The notes under the pieces: generated by a model
Seen by the model: the letters and a program-made list of their open reading frames with translations, nothing else
What the model was told of the DNA's origin: nothing
Database searches by the model: none
Part shown: piece after piece, positions 35,351-48,556 of the stretch
Numbering within the stretch: the first letter of the stretch is position 1
Layout: each line of letters starts with the position of its first letter
Position numbers and translations under genes: made by a program
Assembly (NCBI GenBank): GCA_963978895.1
Contig: OZ022242.1
Location: 1,315,819 to 1,379,818 of the forward strand
Source of the DNA: Erpobdella octoculata
Taxonomy: Eukaryota; Annelida; Clitellata; Hirudinida; Erpobdellidae
Length of the DNA: 64,000 bases
Reading direction: 5' to 3'

Positions 35351-35700
35351 CTAGCGGAGATACCCGGCGTTGCCCGGGTTTTTTAGAGGTTTTTCTAATG
35401 TTTGTCTCTTTCTCTCCCGTTTCCTTTCCCACCTGCTTTCCCACTCCCGTTCGCTTTCCCGTTTTCGGTCGTTTTCCCGCTCCCGGTCGCTTTCCCGCTC
35501 CCGGTCGCTTTCCCGCTCCCGGTCGCTTTCCCGCTCCCGGTCGCTTTCCCGCTCCCGGTCGCTTTCCCGCTCCCGGTCGCTTTACCACTCCCGGTCGCTT
35601 TCCCGCTCACGTTTGCTCTCCCATTCCCGCTCACGCTTGCTTTTCCGTTCCCGCTCGCTGTCCGTTCCGGGTCGCTTTCCCGTTTCTATAATAGACAAAC
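35351..35700 (-). mobile_element. Helitron 3' end with minisatellite, minus orientation
   Basis: The minus-strand 3' end CTAG (35,351-35,354) and hairpin (CCCGGCGTTGCCCGGG) come first, then at least seven 18-bp units of CGCTCCCGGTCGCTTTCC. No 5' end is seen; truncated before the TA tract at 35,719. Confidence 0.75.
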
Positions 35701-35789
35701 TAATTCACAAACATTCATATATATATATATATATATAGTCTTAGCAAATCTATTTTACGTTTAATAGGCTAACAGAAGTTATGAAAGAA

Positions 35790-36556
<767 letters not shown>

Positions 36557-37510
36557 AAAAAGTATTACACAACGATAACAATACACGAACAATAACCCAC
36601 CCGATCGAGAAATCCAAATCAATGAGAGTTCATAGTTCACGCGAGCTTTATATATAACTAGCCGAAACGGGGTCACCTGATAAGAAAGCATAGACACAAA
36701 ATAAATTACGTAACAATGGAGATGTGCAGAGCGCACAAAATATTAGTGAAATAATAAAAAAATATATCGAAAAAATAATTTTAAAACAACCCAATACACG
36801 AGGACGCGCGTTACTTCAAATTCAATTTCGGCAAGTTTTCCGGGGGGGGGGGGAACTGGTTGCGATAGCGGTATTATATAATTTTTTTTATAAAATTATT
36901 AGATTAGTTAGGTTAAACTATAAATACTCTTTTTTCAGTTTTATTTCAAAACAAAAAAATATTAAAAAGCAACATAATAAAAACTGTGTTTTACATATTT
37001 TTTTTTCAAACTTGAATAGTTGTTCTTAAAAATTATCCAAGACTGTTTAAAAAAAAATTTACTTTCATTGGTTTAAAACATTTTTCAAAGAAATCAAATT
37101 AAATTAAATGTAAGCACGTTAGAATCTTGACATGTTTTAACTAAAGGTGAGTGCCATATTTGTTAAATATTGAATCAAAAGAGGTTCAAAAATGAGAAAA
37201 TATGCCTTGACAATAAAATTTTCTCTTACGAGGTAAACTCAGGGGTAGCGTGTCCGGCCTAAATGAACCAAATAACAACTGCTCTGAAAACCGAGTTAGG
37301 TTTCATACTTTTGGTAACAGTCGTTATAATTTTCGAAACACGGATTAAAAAGTTCAAAAAAAAAACGCGTCAATAAAACAATAAATTTGGAGGCTGTATA
37401 AGATCCTAATTTTGATTTAAGAACAAATACACACAAAAAAACAGAAAGAAAAACTGAAATAGTTTACAAACAACACTTCAAGTTAAAAAAATCACTAAAC
37501 GAAAAAAAGA
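36557..37510. other. Non-coding spacer, copy A only
   Basis: No gene is recognised. A run of 12 G residues lies at 36,842-36,853. This stretch is absent from copy B. Confidence 0.5.
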
Positions 37511-37619
37511 GAAATAATAATAAATGGTTTTATTGCAACTTAAATTAAGCAAACAGTATTATTGATGGTTTTAATTACAGCTCTATAATTTGATACAAAG
37601 TTTTTTTTTTCATTTTGAA

Positions 37620-37690
37620 AAACACCTCTGTCAAATGATAATCGAATACTCAAATGTTTTATTTTACGCCAAAACCACACAGCATTTCCG
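37620..37690 (+). repeat. CE26: array element
   Basis: AAACACCTCTGTC, ACTCAAATG and a weak 3' end GCATTTCCG. Pair of CE38. Confidence 0.7.
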
Positions 37691-37827
37691 ATACTTTCAT
37701 GATATTTGTCTGGGCCTCAACTATTGTTTTTAAACAGCTTTAAAAATAATAAAGCTCGGCTTGTGCATCTTAGCAAATATAAAAAATAAATTGTATAATG
37801 CACCATCAATTTATATGTTCCGCCAGC

Positions 37828-37900
37828 AGACACACACCTCCGAGTAGAAAAATTTCAAAGCTCAAAAAACTGTTTTTCAGCCTCTTAATAAACAACAGTT
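37828..37900 (+). repeat. CE27: array element
   Basis: AGACACACACCTCCGAG carries a 4-base CA insertion in the 5' box. 3' end ACAGTT. Pair of CE39, related to CE16. Confidence 0.7.
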
Positions 37901-38509
37901 AAAAGTTACATTTTTAGGGGGTTGCAGTGGATTTAATACCATCATAAATCAATATTATTGATCTATTTAAACTGCAATAATAAAATTTCAGTTTAGTCTG
38001 CACAACCGGATTACGGTTATACTCAAATAGGAGTTGTTGATTGCAATGTTTGTGCATGTGCCAACAAGCGGTTTAAATTATTAAATGATTCAAAGGGACA
38101 GTTTTTGGTTTGTTACGTTTAATGAAACAAAAAAACCTGCACAGGTGTGACAAATCCATTAAATTCCTTTTCTCACCTAAACCAATACCCGACCTATGTG
38201 TTAAATGCTGTTCACGTGGACATTTTACCCGCGATATATGAATGTACCTCTTAGTCAAATCTTATCTTGTTTAATTGTGAATAGAATAATTTTTAGAGTG
38301 CATGATTGTTTTTATTGAAACATAAAAATGTTTTTTGAACTGCAGGCAAAGATTTCAATAAATTGATCAACACCACATTGAAGTGTAAATGATTATAAAG
38401 AGTGACGTTTATTAATTTAACACATGAAAATATAGAAAAAAGACTCAGCACGTTTTTAAGCAGTTAATTTGGTTTATAATTTACTTATTTAGCAAACGTT
38501 CAAATTTTA

Positions 38510-38578
38510 AAACACCACTGGGAAATGTAATTAGAGGACATAAAAAAGTTTATGCTTAGCTGGCATTGCAGCGGCGGT
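38510..38578 (+). repeat. CE28: array element, CATAAA subfamily
   Basis: AAACACCACTGGG, then CATAAA-AAAG-TTTATG hairpin, GCTG/CAGC hairpin, and GCGGCGGT. Pair of CE40; also close to CE53. Confidence 0.9.
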
Positions 38579-38810
38579 TTATAAAAATCCTGTGTGTGTA
38601 TATTACATTGCCGTCTTAAATATATTTTGCCTAAAAAATAGAAGTTTAAACTAATACAATCACAAAATCAACTCTTGTTGTATAATTAACCAGCTTCACT
38701 AACTCACTCATACATTATTACACTATTACATTATTACACTCAATGGGGAGTTTTTTAAAGGTACAATGTCAACAAAAATTTGAAAAATTGATGCGAGCAT
38801 TTCAATAGAC

Positions 38811-38960
38811 TTAATTTGTAACTTTTATTTGTTTAATATGTGTTTTTTTATTATCAAAAAATGCATGAGGACCTAAATAAGCGATCTTGAAACCCATAAG
38901 TAGTGTATGTAGAAACGTTTCTCGCAATATTCGTGGCTTCGTTGTGGCTTTGTTGTGGCG
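38811..38960 (-). pseudogene. Decayed copy of the right-edge ORF (63,475-63,792)
   Basis: The minus strand reads MGFKIAYLGPHAFFDNKK and a short KQI-containing end, matching GFEIVYLSAHALLDNKK at the right edge. Upstream the similarity breaks off. The flanking CE28 matches CE53 next to the intact ORF, so element and exon piece were duplicated together. Confidence 0.55.
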
Positions 38961-39555
38961 TGTGGTTTTCCAAGTTGAACTTTGAAAATATTTGGATAAA
39001 AACACGTGCAAGATTGGACTCATATAAAAGATCCGAAAGTATTTATCAGAAGATCAAGTCTTTCCAAGAAGGAAATTGTTTTTATTATTTTATTCACTAG
39101 TTTCGTCGATAAAATCGCGCTTTTGCTAAAGGCACGTGTTTAGTGAGCGATAATGACACGACGATTAGTTACAATTTACAAGATTAGTTTGTAAACAGGA
39201 ACAAAGAAAAAGGTTTTAATGATAATAATGCACATAACTTCTTTTGTGCGTTGTTCTCATTTAAATCCGTCAATTCATGTATTGATTGTTTTCTCTCAAA
39301 ATTCTTATGTTTTTATTTTGCGATAGTTTAGGTCAATGAGATTTACAAAACCAATTATTTTATCATCTTTGATTGTTTCAGCCTAAACAAGCAATACACA
39401 TGCGATGCTAATTCGAAGCTTGTAAAAAACTGAGTTCGTTTCTTGTGTGCATAAATCAACTGTATTGAAATAATAGTAAATAGAAAACTGTGAAATCAAC
39501 AGTTATTTTAAGAATAATTTTGTGCAAAAAATTATTATAGTTTGTTCAATTCCCA

Positions 39556-39623
39556 AAACACCACTAGCTTATGACATTGAAAGACTTAATTATTTCGTTT
39601 TGAACTTCTACGGTGGTAGCGGT
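39556..39623 (+). repeat. CE29: array element
   Basis: 68 nt: AAACACCACTAGC, CTTAATTAT, and CTAC-GGTG-GTAG hairpin running into CGGT. CACC at the 5' end pairs with GGTG at the 3' end. Pair of CE41. Confidence 0.9.
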
Positions 39624-40562
39624 GCATCACTGTTCTTTGTGCTTATAAGGTGCTTTAAACTGGGTGTATTTTAAACAGATCCCAAACAAATTAATTATGT
39701 TTTTTATAAACTTGAACTTTTACCAAAGTTTATTTCAACGTTTTTGCAACGTTAGGTAAATATCCTAGTTTTTAATTATATTGTAAATCCTTGTTTTTTA
39801 GATTATGTTTAAAATTTGTTTTATTTTTTAATTTATTTAAATAAAAACGTGTTTTTGCAAAAACAATTTTATAATCATTTTCAATTAATTAGTCTCTGAA
39901 TTTTGCAATTGATTTTCGTGGACCAAATCATTTAGTAAAAGAGAAATATGAAAAAATTGAAATTTCTTAGACATTTTTTCAGATAATTACAAATTTTTAT
40001 CAATTAAGCAAAATGTAAAAGCTATATATTTGTAAAAGTGAATTTTATTTATTTTTCTGTATATGATTTTGTACGTAACTGATGCTGGGTTATACCACCA
40101 TTACTAAAACTGTATTCTTAATTAGTGTTTCTATTAAACATTTATGTGACTCGAATTTAGTAAAATATTGCATTTTTACCGATAATATATTTATATTCTA
40201 AGTTCTAGCTTAATTTGATGAAAGGTTTGTAATCTAAAATTTATTTTGAAATGCAAACCATTGGACATACAACAAACAGATAAAGTTAAAAAAAAGCGTA
40301 TACGATTAAACAAAGCAACTTATAATTAAATTTTATAATTAAAATTTATAATTAAAATTTGCTTCAATGGTTTTCATGTGTTTAACAAAACTAAAATTAG
40401 CAATATAAAAACTTAATTAGAACTTTAGAACATATTTAGAACATAAACTTGAATGAAATTGTTAATAAATAAATAATAATTGATCTAATTGTGTGCATGA
40501 GGCACCTGTAATGAAATAACAGTCAACAAATCACTATGATTGTAACAGCAAACAGTGGATTA

Positions 40563-40630
40563 AAACACCTCCGACAAATGATATTCAAAGATTTAATAGT
40601 TTCATTTCAAGCTTGCATTACTGTAGCGGT
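40563..40630 (+). repeat. CE30: array element
   Basis: 68 nt: AAACACCTCCGAC and GTAGCGGT. AAATGA/TCATTT 5' hairpin; GCTTGCA-TTAC-TGTAGC 3' hairpin with one bulge. Pair of CE42. Confidence 0.9.
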
Positions 40631-41464
40631 TTTCTTTAAATCTTTTGCATTGAGTCCTTATTTTTGAAGATTAAAAAAGGTTTAAAAGAATACTTTCTAT
40701 GAATATTGTTTTAATTAATATATTAGTACTTTAATAAGAGAAATGATAATAACAAGTGTAATCGACTATTTTCAATAATACTGTTCTAATACATATTTTG
40801 GTAGTTCAATTATAGAAATAATTATTGAAAAAATTAAGTTAATTAATTAATTAAGTTTTCATAATTCAAATGTTATAAATAAAAACAACAAACGACAAAT
40901 ACGAATCAAACTGCATTAGTTTTGTAACATATAGTCAAAAGGCTGCAATAAAAGCTATTTAAAAGTGAAATGAACATGTGTGGTCTTTTGAAATGAGTTG
41001 CCTAATAGAGTTCTTCAATTTCAACAAATTAAAGATGAAACATTTTAACCTATTTAAAAACGTTATTGTGTCTGGATGGATTTAAACTTAATGATCTAAG
41101 ACATCTGTTTCTGTTATGAAATTTCAAAACCTTTGTTATTTTATTTCATTAGCAAGAAATAGTATAGTTCGCTGCGCCACAAAAATCTTTTGAGTTATTG
41201 CTGGTCTTTGCAATGCATTATTGATGAATTTAGTTGAAATTACTGGTATGAACTCAAATCACGCGCTAATCCTTAATTAATTGCTTTAAATTTAAACAAA
41301 ATGGTTTGTTTGACACTTACGGATAAAACAAACTCCAGATTAAATGAAGTAGTTTTTTTATGGATAATGCGATTTTCTTATAAAAAGAATGCACTGTACT
41401 ACGTTGTGAAGCAAATAATTCAGTCGATATTGTGCTTGCGCTCTAAAAAAATGTTCACAAATTA

Positions 41465-41532
41465 AAACATCACTAAAAAATGTGATTTAAAAACATAAAT
41501 AAGTTTATGCTGAACGCGCGTTGCGGCGCGGT
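41465..41532 (+). repeat. CE31: array element, CATAAA subfamily
   Basis: 68 nt: AAACATCACTAAA, CATAAATAAGTTTATG hairpin, and a CGCGC/GCGCG-type 3' hairpin before GGT. Pair of CE43. Confidence 0.85.
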
Positions 41533-42629
41533 GTTTTTAGCAGCCTTTCAAAAGTAAAATCTAAACAATGAATTGCAGATTGTAAATTAGACGCTAGTGG
41601 TTATTTGATTGCAGGGATAATTTCAGAAACTGCAATTAAAACGAGTGAAAGTAAACACTTTTTTCATGTAACCCACGATTTTAAGTTCAACGGGGAAAAT
41701 GGTCGTAGATACTTTTCCAACAATTACTTCAAAACTTTTTTTTTATTATTTTTATTTTTTCCCAAAAAAACATTGGACAATATTTGGGGGTCCTACGGTT
41801 TCTTCAACTCCCAATATTTTTAATTTATCTATAGTAGTTTTTAATTTTTTTTTAAATCCTAAGAAAGGCAACAGCAACCTTTATCCCTCTGATAAAAACT
41901 TTAAAAGAAGTCCTGCGCACCACTAGTTTGTCCAATTTATTTTTAAACCTTTTTCCATACTTTTGTTTCTCAAAAAACAACTTTTTTTTAACTTTTGGGG
42001 GCTTCTCTGTTAATCTCTCAAAATGACGCCTTTGGAATTGTGTATTTATTTTTTTTAGAAATTTGTCAAACTGTATTCATATCTATATGGAAGAAAAATT
42101 GAATTAGTGTGCAATAAGCAAAATTTATACAATGTTTTGAACCCAGACAAAAATAATGAAAATAAAATGAAAAAGAGAGTAAATGTTTGATGATCTTACC
42201 ATGTAAATTAAAAACCTTTGCATGTCCGTATGTCCGCGGATGTAAGCGGAAGTTCTGAAGATCAAAATATCAAAATTAACGGCTTCGAAAAAATTAAAAT
42301 TTAATTTAACAAAATTGAAATGTAAAAATCTTAAAGGTGTGAAAAAATTTAACTACGAATTTGCACTAGACATTTACAAGAGTTCTAAATATCACCCAAT
42401 TATTGATGTCTTATCAAAGTAATTTGTTTTTTTTTACAGAGTCATTGTTTCTTCAACTGAAAATTCCAAGTTTTTAACTTATAAATTGTTTGATTAAATG
42501 TCTTTTTATTTAAAACGTTTGTTCTGTAGGTTGAAAATTGTATTGACAAAAACTATATTTTTTATCTATCTAACCGTAATAAAGTTTATTTAAATATAAT
42601 TATTTTGAATTCAGAAACCAACAGAGTAA

Positions 42630-42699
42630 AAACACCTCTGGCTAAACGCTTTCACATTTTTAAAAACTACATTTTTGAGCACCTCCTTCGGCGGCGGCT
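42630..42699 (+). repeat. CE32: array element
   Basis: AAACACCTCTGGC and GGCGGCGGCT. Pair of CE44. Confidence 0.8.
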
Positions 42700-43038
42700 T
42701 ATAACGAATATTTCAGCTTCAATACTTGGTTTTCGAGTTGCTTTAATTTTCATATAATAATGATTTGTTGTGGTTGTTGTTGTTACCAAATAAGGGCTGC
42801 AAATAATTATAAAACAAATAATAAGTTACTATAGTGGTTGTTTAATTTGGGTTTCCACAAAAAGCTAATTGACAAAACAATTTAAAATACTAGTAAGATA
42901 TTAAAAGCTGTATAAGTGATATTGTTTATTTCTACCCAGAAACACTTTCAAAAATCCACAAGTAAAATTTCTTAAAAAAACATCATAAAAAAGATGTTTA
43001 TATTTTGCTTGTTATTTCAAACGTTGGAGACTGTTAAG

Positions 43039-43118
43039 AAACACATCTGGACAGAAAAATGTTAAAAATCAGAAAGTATTTATTTAGCCTGTCTTGCTTC
43101 ATAAAGATTGAGGTGGTT
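43039..43118 (+). repeat. CE33: array element, long variant
   Basis: AAACACATCTGG, AATCAGAAAG, TTTAGCCTGTC and GAGGTGGTT. Pair of CE45 and old relative of CE5. Confidence 0.75.
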
Positions 43119-43489
43119 GAAAACAATAGAAATCGATTACTTTAATAAAATAAATAGGTTATTTGCCTTAACATTAATTCAACTTTGTTTTTTTTTGTTT
43201 CTTTCTTTTGTTTGCTCTGTTAAGAAAATTAAATTCAAATTGAAACAATAGAAAACAATTAAATCTTGAAGTGAAAGGAAATGAAGTCGTAAAAATACGT
43301 TTTCCTTAACAATTTGAAAATTCAACTTCAATTAGCATTGATTAAAACAAACTCTTTTTGTATAAACCAAACATTTATCAATTATTTTTTGTATTTTGTT
43401 GAATCACCAAAATTAGAAAAAAATAAAACTTTGATTTGTTTCGTGAAATTTATTTCTGAAACAAAAAAAACATAATAAGAACACAACAA

Positions 43490-44010
43490 AATGAGTATGC
43501 CGTTAGTATCTGGTCGCCTCAGGCAATTGGGTTAATGAAGGAATTGGAAAAGTACAAAAGAGGGCAACGAAAATACTGAAACAGTGTAAAAATATGAACT
43601 ACAGACAAAGGATGGAATACTTGAACTTGCCTACCCTAAAGTACAGAAGAGACCGAGGTGACATGATCGAGACCTTTAAAATTCTCAAGGGTTTTTACGA
43701 TAAAAATTGTTCTCCAACCTTAAAGTTGATGGAAACAAAGAAAACGAGAGGAAACTCCTTCAAACTAGTCGTTCTACAGGCACATAAAAACATAAGGAAA
43801 TACAGTTTTCCCCCAAGAGTGACCAGTTTATGGAACAATTTGAAGGATAAAGTAGTTTGCTCAGAAACAATTAATGATTTTAAAAATAATTTAGATGAGG
43901 CGTGGTTGACGTGTGGTGATTGTGCAGCGGTTGATTGTGACTGAGAGGCAAGAAGGCAATGTGCCTTACGCCTAATTCAATTAATAATAATAACAATTAA
44001 TAACAAAAAT
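43490..44010 (+). pseudogene. LINE 3' fragment inserted in copy A after duplication
   Basis: Frames carry IGKVQKRATKIL, RMEYLNLPTLKYRRDRGDMI, then SFPPRVTSLWNNLKD and a C-terminal segment to the TGA at 43,942-43,944. This is a non-LTR ORF2 C-terminus with an upstream frameshift near 43,545. Copy B (about 54,575-54,590) has the same flanks with no insert, which sets the boundaries. An (AAT)-rich tail ends the insertion. Confidence 0.85.
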
Positions 44011-44102
44011 TTAAAAAAAATTTAATAAAATTGAAAGTTTGGATCTCGGTCCAAGGATATAAAATTTCTATAACACATAGTTATAAAAATATGTTTTTCA
44101 AC

Positions 44103-44171
44103 AAACACCTCTGGGTAGAAAATTATAAAAACTTGAATAATATTTTTTAGTCAGTTTCTGTGCGCAGTGTT
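44103..44171 (+). repeat. CE34: array element
   Basis: AAACACCTCTGGG, CTTGAATAA and GCGCAGTGTT. AACAC can pair with GTGTT. Pair of CE46. Confidence 0.8.
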
Positions 44172-45119
44172 CCTAACTCAACTAAAGTAAACATTCTTTA
44201 CATTGACGTTACACAACTACTTTGTACCTGCGACTTTGTTATCTATAGTTCGGCAATAATGTTCCTTATGAAGAATTTCCATAAGTCAACGTGACTTATT
44301 TTTGAATTAACAGTATTGAATTAAAGATTTTGTAGAGTAATTTTGCGTCTGTTGTAGTGAACAATCGTGTAAGTTGCTTACCTACACTCAGAAAAATAGA
44401 GTCAGCAATGAACGATACAAATATTTTGTACACCTTTGTTTATTTTAAAAAAAAAACAAAACACAATATAAAATTTCTTGATTGAGAGTTGACCTTTTTA
44501 CAGTCGCTAAATTTTAAAAGATTTTTAAAAACCTAGTTTTACATAGAATATTATTTAATGCACTGAAAAAAAGAAAATAATTGGTTGGTTTTGCAGTTCT
44601 TATTATTGAAAACGTAAAACATACACAAATGTTCTTTTTTTTTGGTGCATTTGAAGTAAAAGTTAATTTTTTGTGTAATTTTATTTTACAATTTTTAGAC
44701 CTCAATTAAAATTCGCAAATTCTAAACAAAGAAACATTAGTCTTTGCAAACAAAAAAACTGTTATTAATTTTAAATAAATAAAAAAAACTTGAAAATGTT
44801 ATCAATCGACAGTTTCTCTCCTTTCAACGTTTTTTTAAATATTTATAAAACATTATAAAAACTAATTTTTTTTGATGAACTGAAACTGGTTAAATAAAAA
44901 TAAAAACATCTGCAGTGACAATTTCATGTAAAAACACGAAAAACAGACCAGGGAGGACATTTCATTTTTTTTAACTTTATTTCATTTTGACTTGACATCA
45001 AACTAGGTCTTTTTCAAATATGAAGTGGGTCTATCTGACCTTGCTAAATTTTTGCTGTTTTTTTTTCAATACTTTTGATTTGAAAATTAAAATCAAATGA
45101 CGAAAATGGGGGGGAAAAT

Positions 45120-45319
45120 NNNNNNNNNNNNNNNNNNNNNNNNNNNNNNNNNNNNNNNNNNNNNNNNNNNNNNNNNNNNNNNNNNNNNNNNNNNNNNNNN
45201 NNNNNNNNNNNNNNNNNNNNNNNNNNNNNNNNNNNNNNNNNNNNNNNNNNNNNNNNNNNNNNNNNNNNNNNNNNNNNNNNNNNNNNNNNNNNNNNNNNNN
45301 NNNNNNNNNNNNNNNNNNN
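45120..45319. other. Assembly gap, 200 N
   Basis: Exactly 200 unresolved bases, between the two large duplicates. Confidence 1.
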
Positions 45320-45469
45320 AAAACAGTTTGAAAGCGCTTTTGACTTATTGGAATAGCTCTTTTTTCAGCACTAATAAAATATTTTTTAGTTAAATTGTAA
45401 ATAATTATACCTCTAAATTAAAACGACACTTCATTACCAAAACGATAATTAAACGTTTGCATGTACACA

Positions 45470-45534
45470 AGACACCTCTTGTTAACTTGCAGCTAGAACA
45501 TAAATGTTTTTCTTTCAATGCATCTTTGAGCGGT
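45470..45534 (+). repeat. CE35: array element
   Basis: 65 nt: AGACACCTCTTG, CATAAATG and GAGCGGT, with a TCAA/TTGA 3' hairpin. Confidence 0.8.
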
Positions 45535-45649
45535 ACTGATAACCCGATGTACTATGAATGTAGATCTTGTATGATCATAAGCATAATTATTTTCGTAGGT
45601 TTTTAATGCTATTCAAAATGTTGTAGTTATCGTAAAAGAAATGACTGCG

Positions 45650-45730
45650 CTAGTGATGATGATGATAGTAGTGAAAAAGATGAAGATCATCATCATGATG
45701 ATGATACGCATGGAAATAGTAATGATGATA
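45650..45730. repeat. Impure (GAT/ATC)n microsatellite
   Basis: GATGATGATGATAGTAGTG, then ATCATCATCATGATGATGAT, a short self-complementary stretch. Confidence 0.8.
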
Positions 45731-45996
45731 ATGAAATTAAACTTTTGATTGTGAATAACGTTTAGGCTCTCAACATTCCACTGAAAAAACAATCATAAGC
45801 GTTTTGTTATGTTAATTATCAATATTTAATTCAAAAACTGCTGTGTATAACACAACCATTAATAAATCAGTTTAAATAAACATTATAGAAACACAACAAA
45901 AATTAAAAAATTAAATAAAGAAATTAAATTTCTGCATGTCGGTTCATAAATATTAAATTAAAATAACATTTAGTTACTAAAAAAAAGTTTGTTAAC

Positions 45997-46064
45997 AAAC
46001 ACTTCTGTGTAAAAAAAATAAAAAAAATAAATAATATTTTTCAGTCAGTTGCTGTGCCGGGGTT
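45997..46064 (+). repeat. CE36: array element
   Basis: 68 nt: AAACACTTCTGTG, A-rich middle, TTTCAGTCAGTTGCTGTGCC and GGGGTT. Its homologue in copy A keeps only the 3' half. Confidence 0.75.
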
Positions 46065-47195
46065 GAAAACAAATCTTTTTTGATTTTGGTATTGAAACCC
46101 AGTCAGCAAATCAAATATAAATTAGCAACTTGCGTCATATAATTTTATTCTACTAAGGCTGTCAAATAAAAACTCTATGAACGGCATTATTATTATCTTT
46201 TTGATAATGTTTAAAATTGTAAAAGTGAGGGTGAATTAGTTTTTAAAACTCTGCCAGTCATTGAAACATACTACAACTTACTAAATCTTTTAATTCTGCT
46301 CTGCTTTTAGTCTAAGACACTTCACGATTTTCTCATATTTCTTCTTCTATTTTTCTGCACTGGTTACCGTTTAGATATATAGTGATTTTTAAATAATGTT
46401 TTATTGTGTTTATAATTACAAATTCTAACTTTCCCTCATATTGAAAATATTAAATTAAAACCCTACGAAGGTTAGATTCAAGATGTTTACTGCTAATCAT
46501 GCTTTCACATTCTCTGTAAAGCACTTATATCTCATTTCTTTTCGCCAGGGGCTGAACACGTTTCCTTTTTAGTCAATTTGTAGCCGAAAGCTTTTGATCG
46601 CCTCATCGAAAGAAGCACTATAGAAAATAAAATAAAATAGAAAATAAAATACAATTGATTGATTGATTATTTGATATAAAATAAACGTATTATATTTTAT
46701 ATATTGTTCAACTATTTACAAAATATAATTTTATATCATAAAAAACTCTTTGTATTAATGCGTTAGATGTTAAAGTGTATTTTTTTCTATGTATTTTAAC
46801 ATTACTATTTTCAGGCCTCATGCAAAATTTATGAATTTCACTTAAATTGACGTAAGATTTCTCATCTGTTTCATTTTGGAAAACATGAATGAAGACGCTG
46901 CTAAGCTAGTTAGCCAACTTTGAATATTTTCTTTTAGAAATCTTTAAAAATAAAGATATTTTTGTTTCTGATGAGATAAAGTCAACTGTACAAAAAATAG
47001 TTAAGAACAAAAACTAGCACGATCAACAAACATTCAAATTAACACGAGCAGTAAGGATTCTAACTACATAAATATGTTAAAAATTAATTTTAATTAATTT
47101 AATAAGCGAAACACCTCTGGCTGATAATACCCGTTGGTTTTAATATACGTAAGACGAGAGTTCTTAAGGGCTGTGGTTCAGCATCTTAATGATTT
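46010..47195 (+). repeat. Large duplication, copy B, first part
   Basis: Collinear with 33,190-34,370, including the LINE tail at 46,550-46,680. Confidence 0.9.
47109..47178 (+). repeat. CE37: array element
   Basis: AAACACCTCTGGC and GCTGTGGTT, 70 nt. Keeps the full 5' box that CE24 lost. Confidence 0.85.
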
Positions 47196-47301
47196 AAATA
47201 ATAATAAATGGTTTAATTGCTACTAAAATTAGGCAAACAGTATTAATGATGGTTTAAATTTCAGCTCTATAATTTGAATCAAAGTTTTTTTTTCATTTTG
47301 A

Positions 47302-47372
47302 AAACACCTCTGTCAAATGAGAATCGAATACTCAAATGCTTTATTTTAGGCCAAAACCACACAGCGTTTCCG
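47302..47372 (+). repeat. CE38: array element
   Basis: AAACACCTCTGTC, ACTCAAATG and GCGTTTCCG. Pair of CE26. Confidence 0.7.
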
Positions 47373-47475
47373 ATACATTCACAATTTTTGTCGGAGCCTA
47401 GACTATTGTTTTTAAAAAGCTTTAAAGATAATGAAGCTCAGCTTGTGCATTTTAGCAAATATATAAATAAATTGT

Positions 47476-47771
47476 GTGTGTGTGTGTGGTTTGTTTAACG
47501 TCTATATCTGTCAATAAGACAATTTAGGCGGTATGTATGTTTGAGTGTTTGGTGACGTGTTTATGTTGGCTTTGAGGCAGGGAGGCCACCGAAAGCACAA
47601 GGCTTTCGTGGGCACATGGCTCGACTCACTCCAGCCAGCCAACTAATAAGTTCAATAAGTTGGACAAGGACCGGCAAATCGACCTCCCCTGCAGATAGCA
47701 ATTTAAACCAGCCTCGGATGATCCTCATAGGCTATGGTATCGCTCCGCCGCTTTCCTCCACCTGAAAGCTC
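47476..47771 (-). mobile_element. SINE family B with 13-bp target-site duplication
   Basis: Flanked by ATAAATAAATTGT at 47,463-47,475 and 47,772-47,784; copy A has one such site and no insert. The minus strand starts GTGGAGGAAAGCGGCGGAGC and ends GACGTTAAACAAAC with a (CA)n tail. The plus-strand copy is at 56,531-56,817. Confidence 0.9.
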
Positions 47772-47817
47772 ATAAATAAATTGTATAATGCACCATCAAT
47801 TTATAAGTTCCGCTAGC

Positions 47818-47892
47818 AGACAACTCCGAGTAGAAAAATGTCAAAACTCAAAGCTCAAATGGCTGTTTTCAGCCTCTTAATAAACAACGGTT
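47818..47892 (+). repeat. CE39: array element
   Basis: AGACAACTCCGAG, AGCTCAAATGG and AACGGTT. Pair of CE27. Confidence 0.75.
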
Positions 47893-48486
47893 AAAAGTTA
47901 CATTTTTAGGAGATTGCCATCATGAATCAATATTATTGATCTATTTATACTGCATTAATAAAATTTCAGTTTAATCTGCACAACCGGATTACGTTATACT
48001 CCAATAGAAGTTGTTGATTGCAATTTTATATGCATGTGCCAACAAGCGGTTTAAATTATTAAATGATTAAAGGGACAGTTTTTGGTTTCTTACGTTTAAT
48101 GAAACAAAAAAACCTGCGCAGGTATGACAAATCCATTAAATTCCTTTTCTCACCTAAACCAATACCCGACCTGTGTGTTAAATGTTGTTCACGTGGACAT
48201 TTTACCCGCGATATATGAATGTACCTCTTAGTCAAATCTTATCTTGTTTAATTGTGAATAGAATAATTTTTAGAGTGCATGATTGTTTTTATTGAAACAT
48301 AAAAATGTTTTTTGAACTGCAGGCAAAGATTTCAATAAATTGATCAACACCACATTGAAGTGTAAATGATTATAAAGAGTGACGTTTATTAATTTAACAC
48401 ATGAAAATATAGAAAAAAGACTCAACACGTTTTTAAGCAGTTAATTTGGTTTATAATTTACTTATTTAGCAAACGTTCAAATTTTA

Positions 48487-48556
48487 AAACACCACTGGAA
48501 AATGTAATTAGAGTACATAAAAAAGTTTATGCTTAGCTTGCATTGCAGTAGTTGTT
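48487..48556 (+). repeat. CE40: array element, CATAAA subfamily
   Basis: AAACACCACTGG, CATAAA-AAAG-TTTATG hairpin; the 3' box has decayed to GTAGTTG. Pair of CE28. Confidence 0.8.

Larger units (their letters stand above)
37515..44175 (+). repeat. Large duplication, copy A, main part (pairs with 47,195-54,755)
   Basis: Nine elements (CE26-CE34) recur in the same order and strand as CE38-CE46, with collinear spacers. A LINE at about 43,490-44,010 is unique to this copy. Confidence 0.95.

Noticed and set aside
36842..36853. Run of 12 G as a regulatory G-quadruplex
   Set aside because: A single homopolymer tract without neighbouring G runs; more likely slippage or an assembly artefact.
45097..45393. 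98-codon open frame
   Set aside because: It runs through the 200-N gap.
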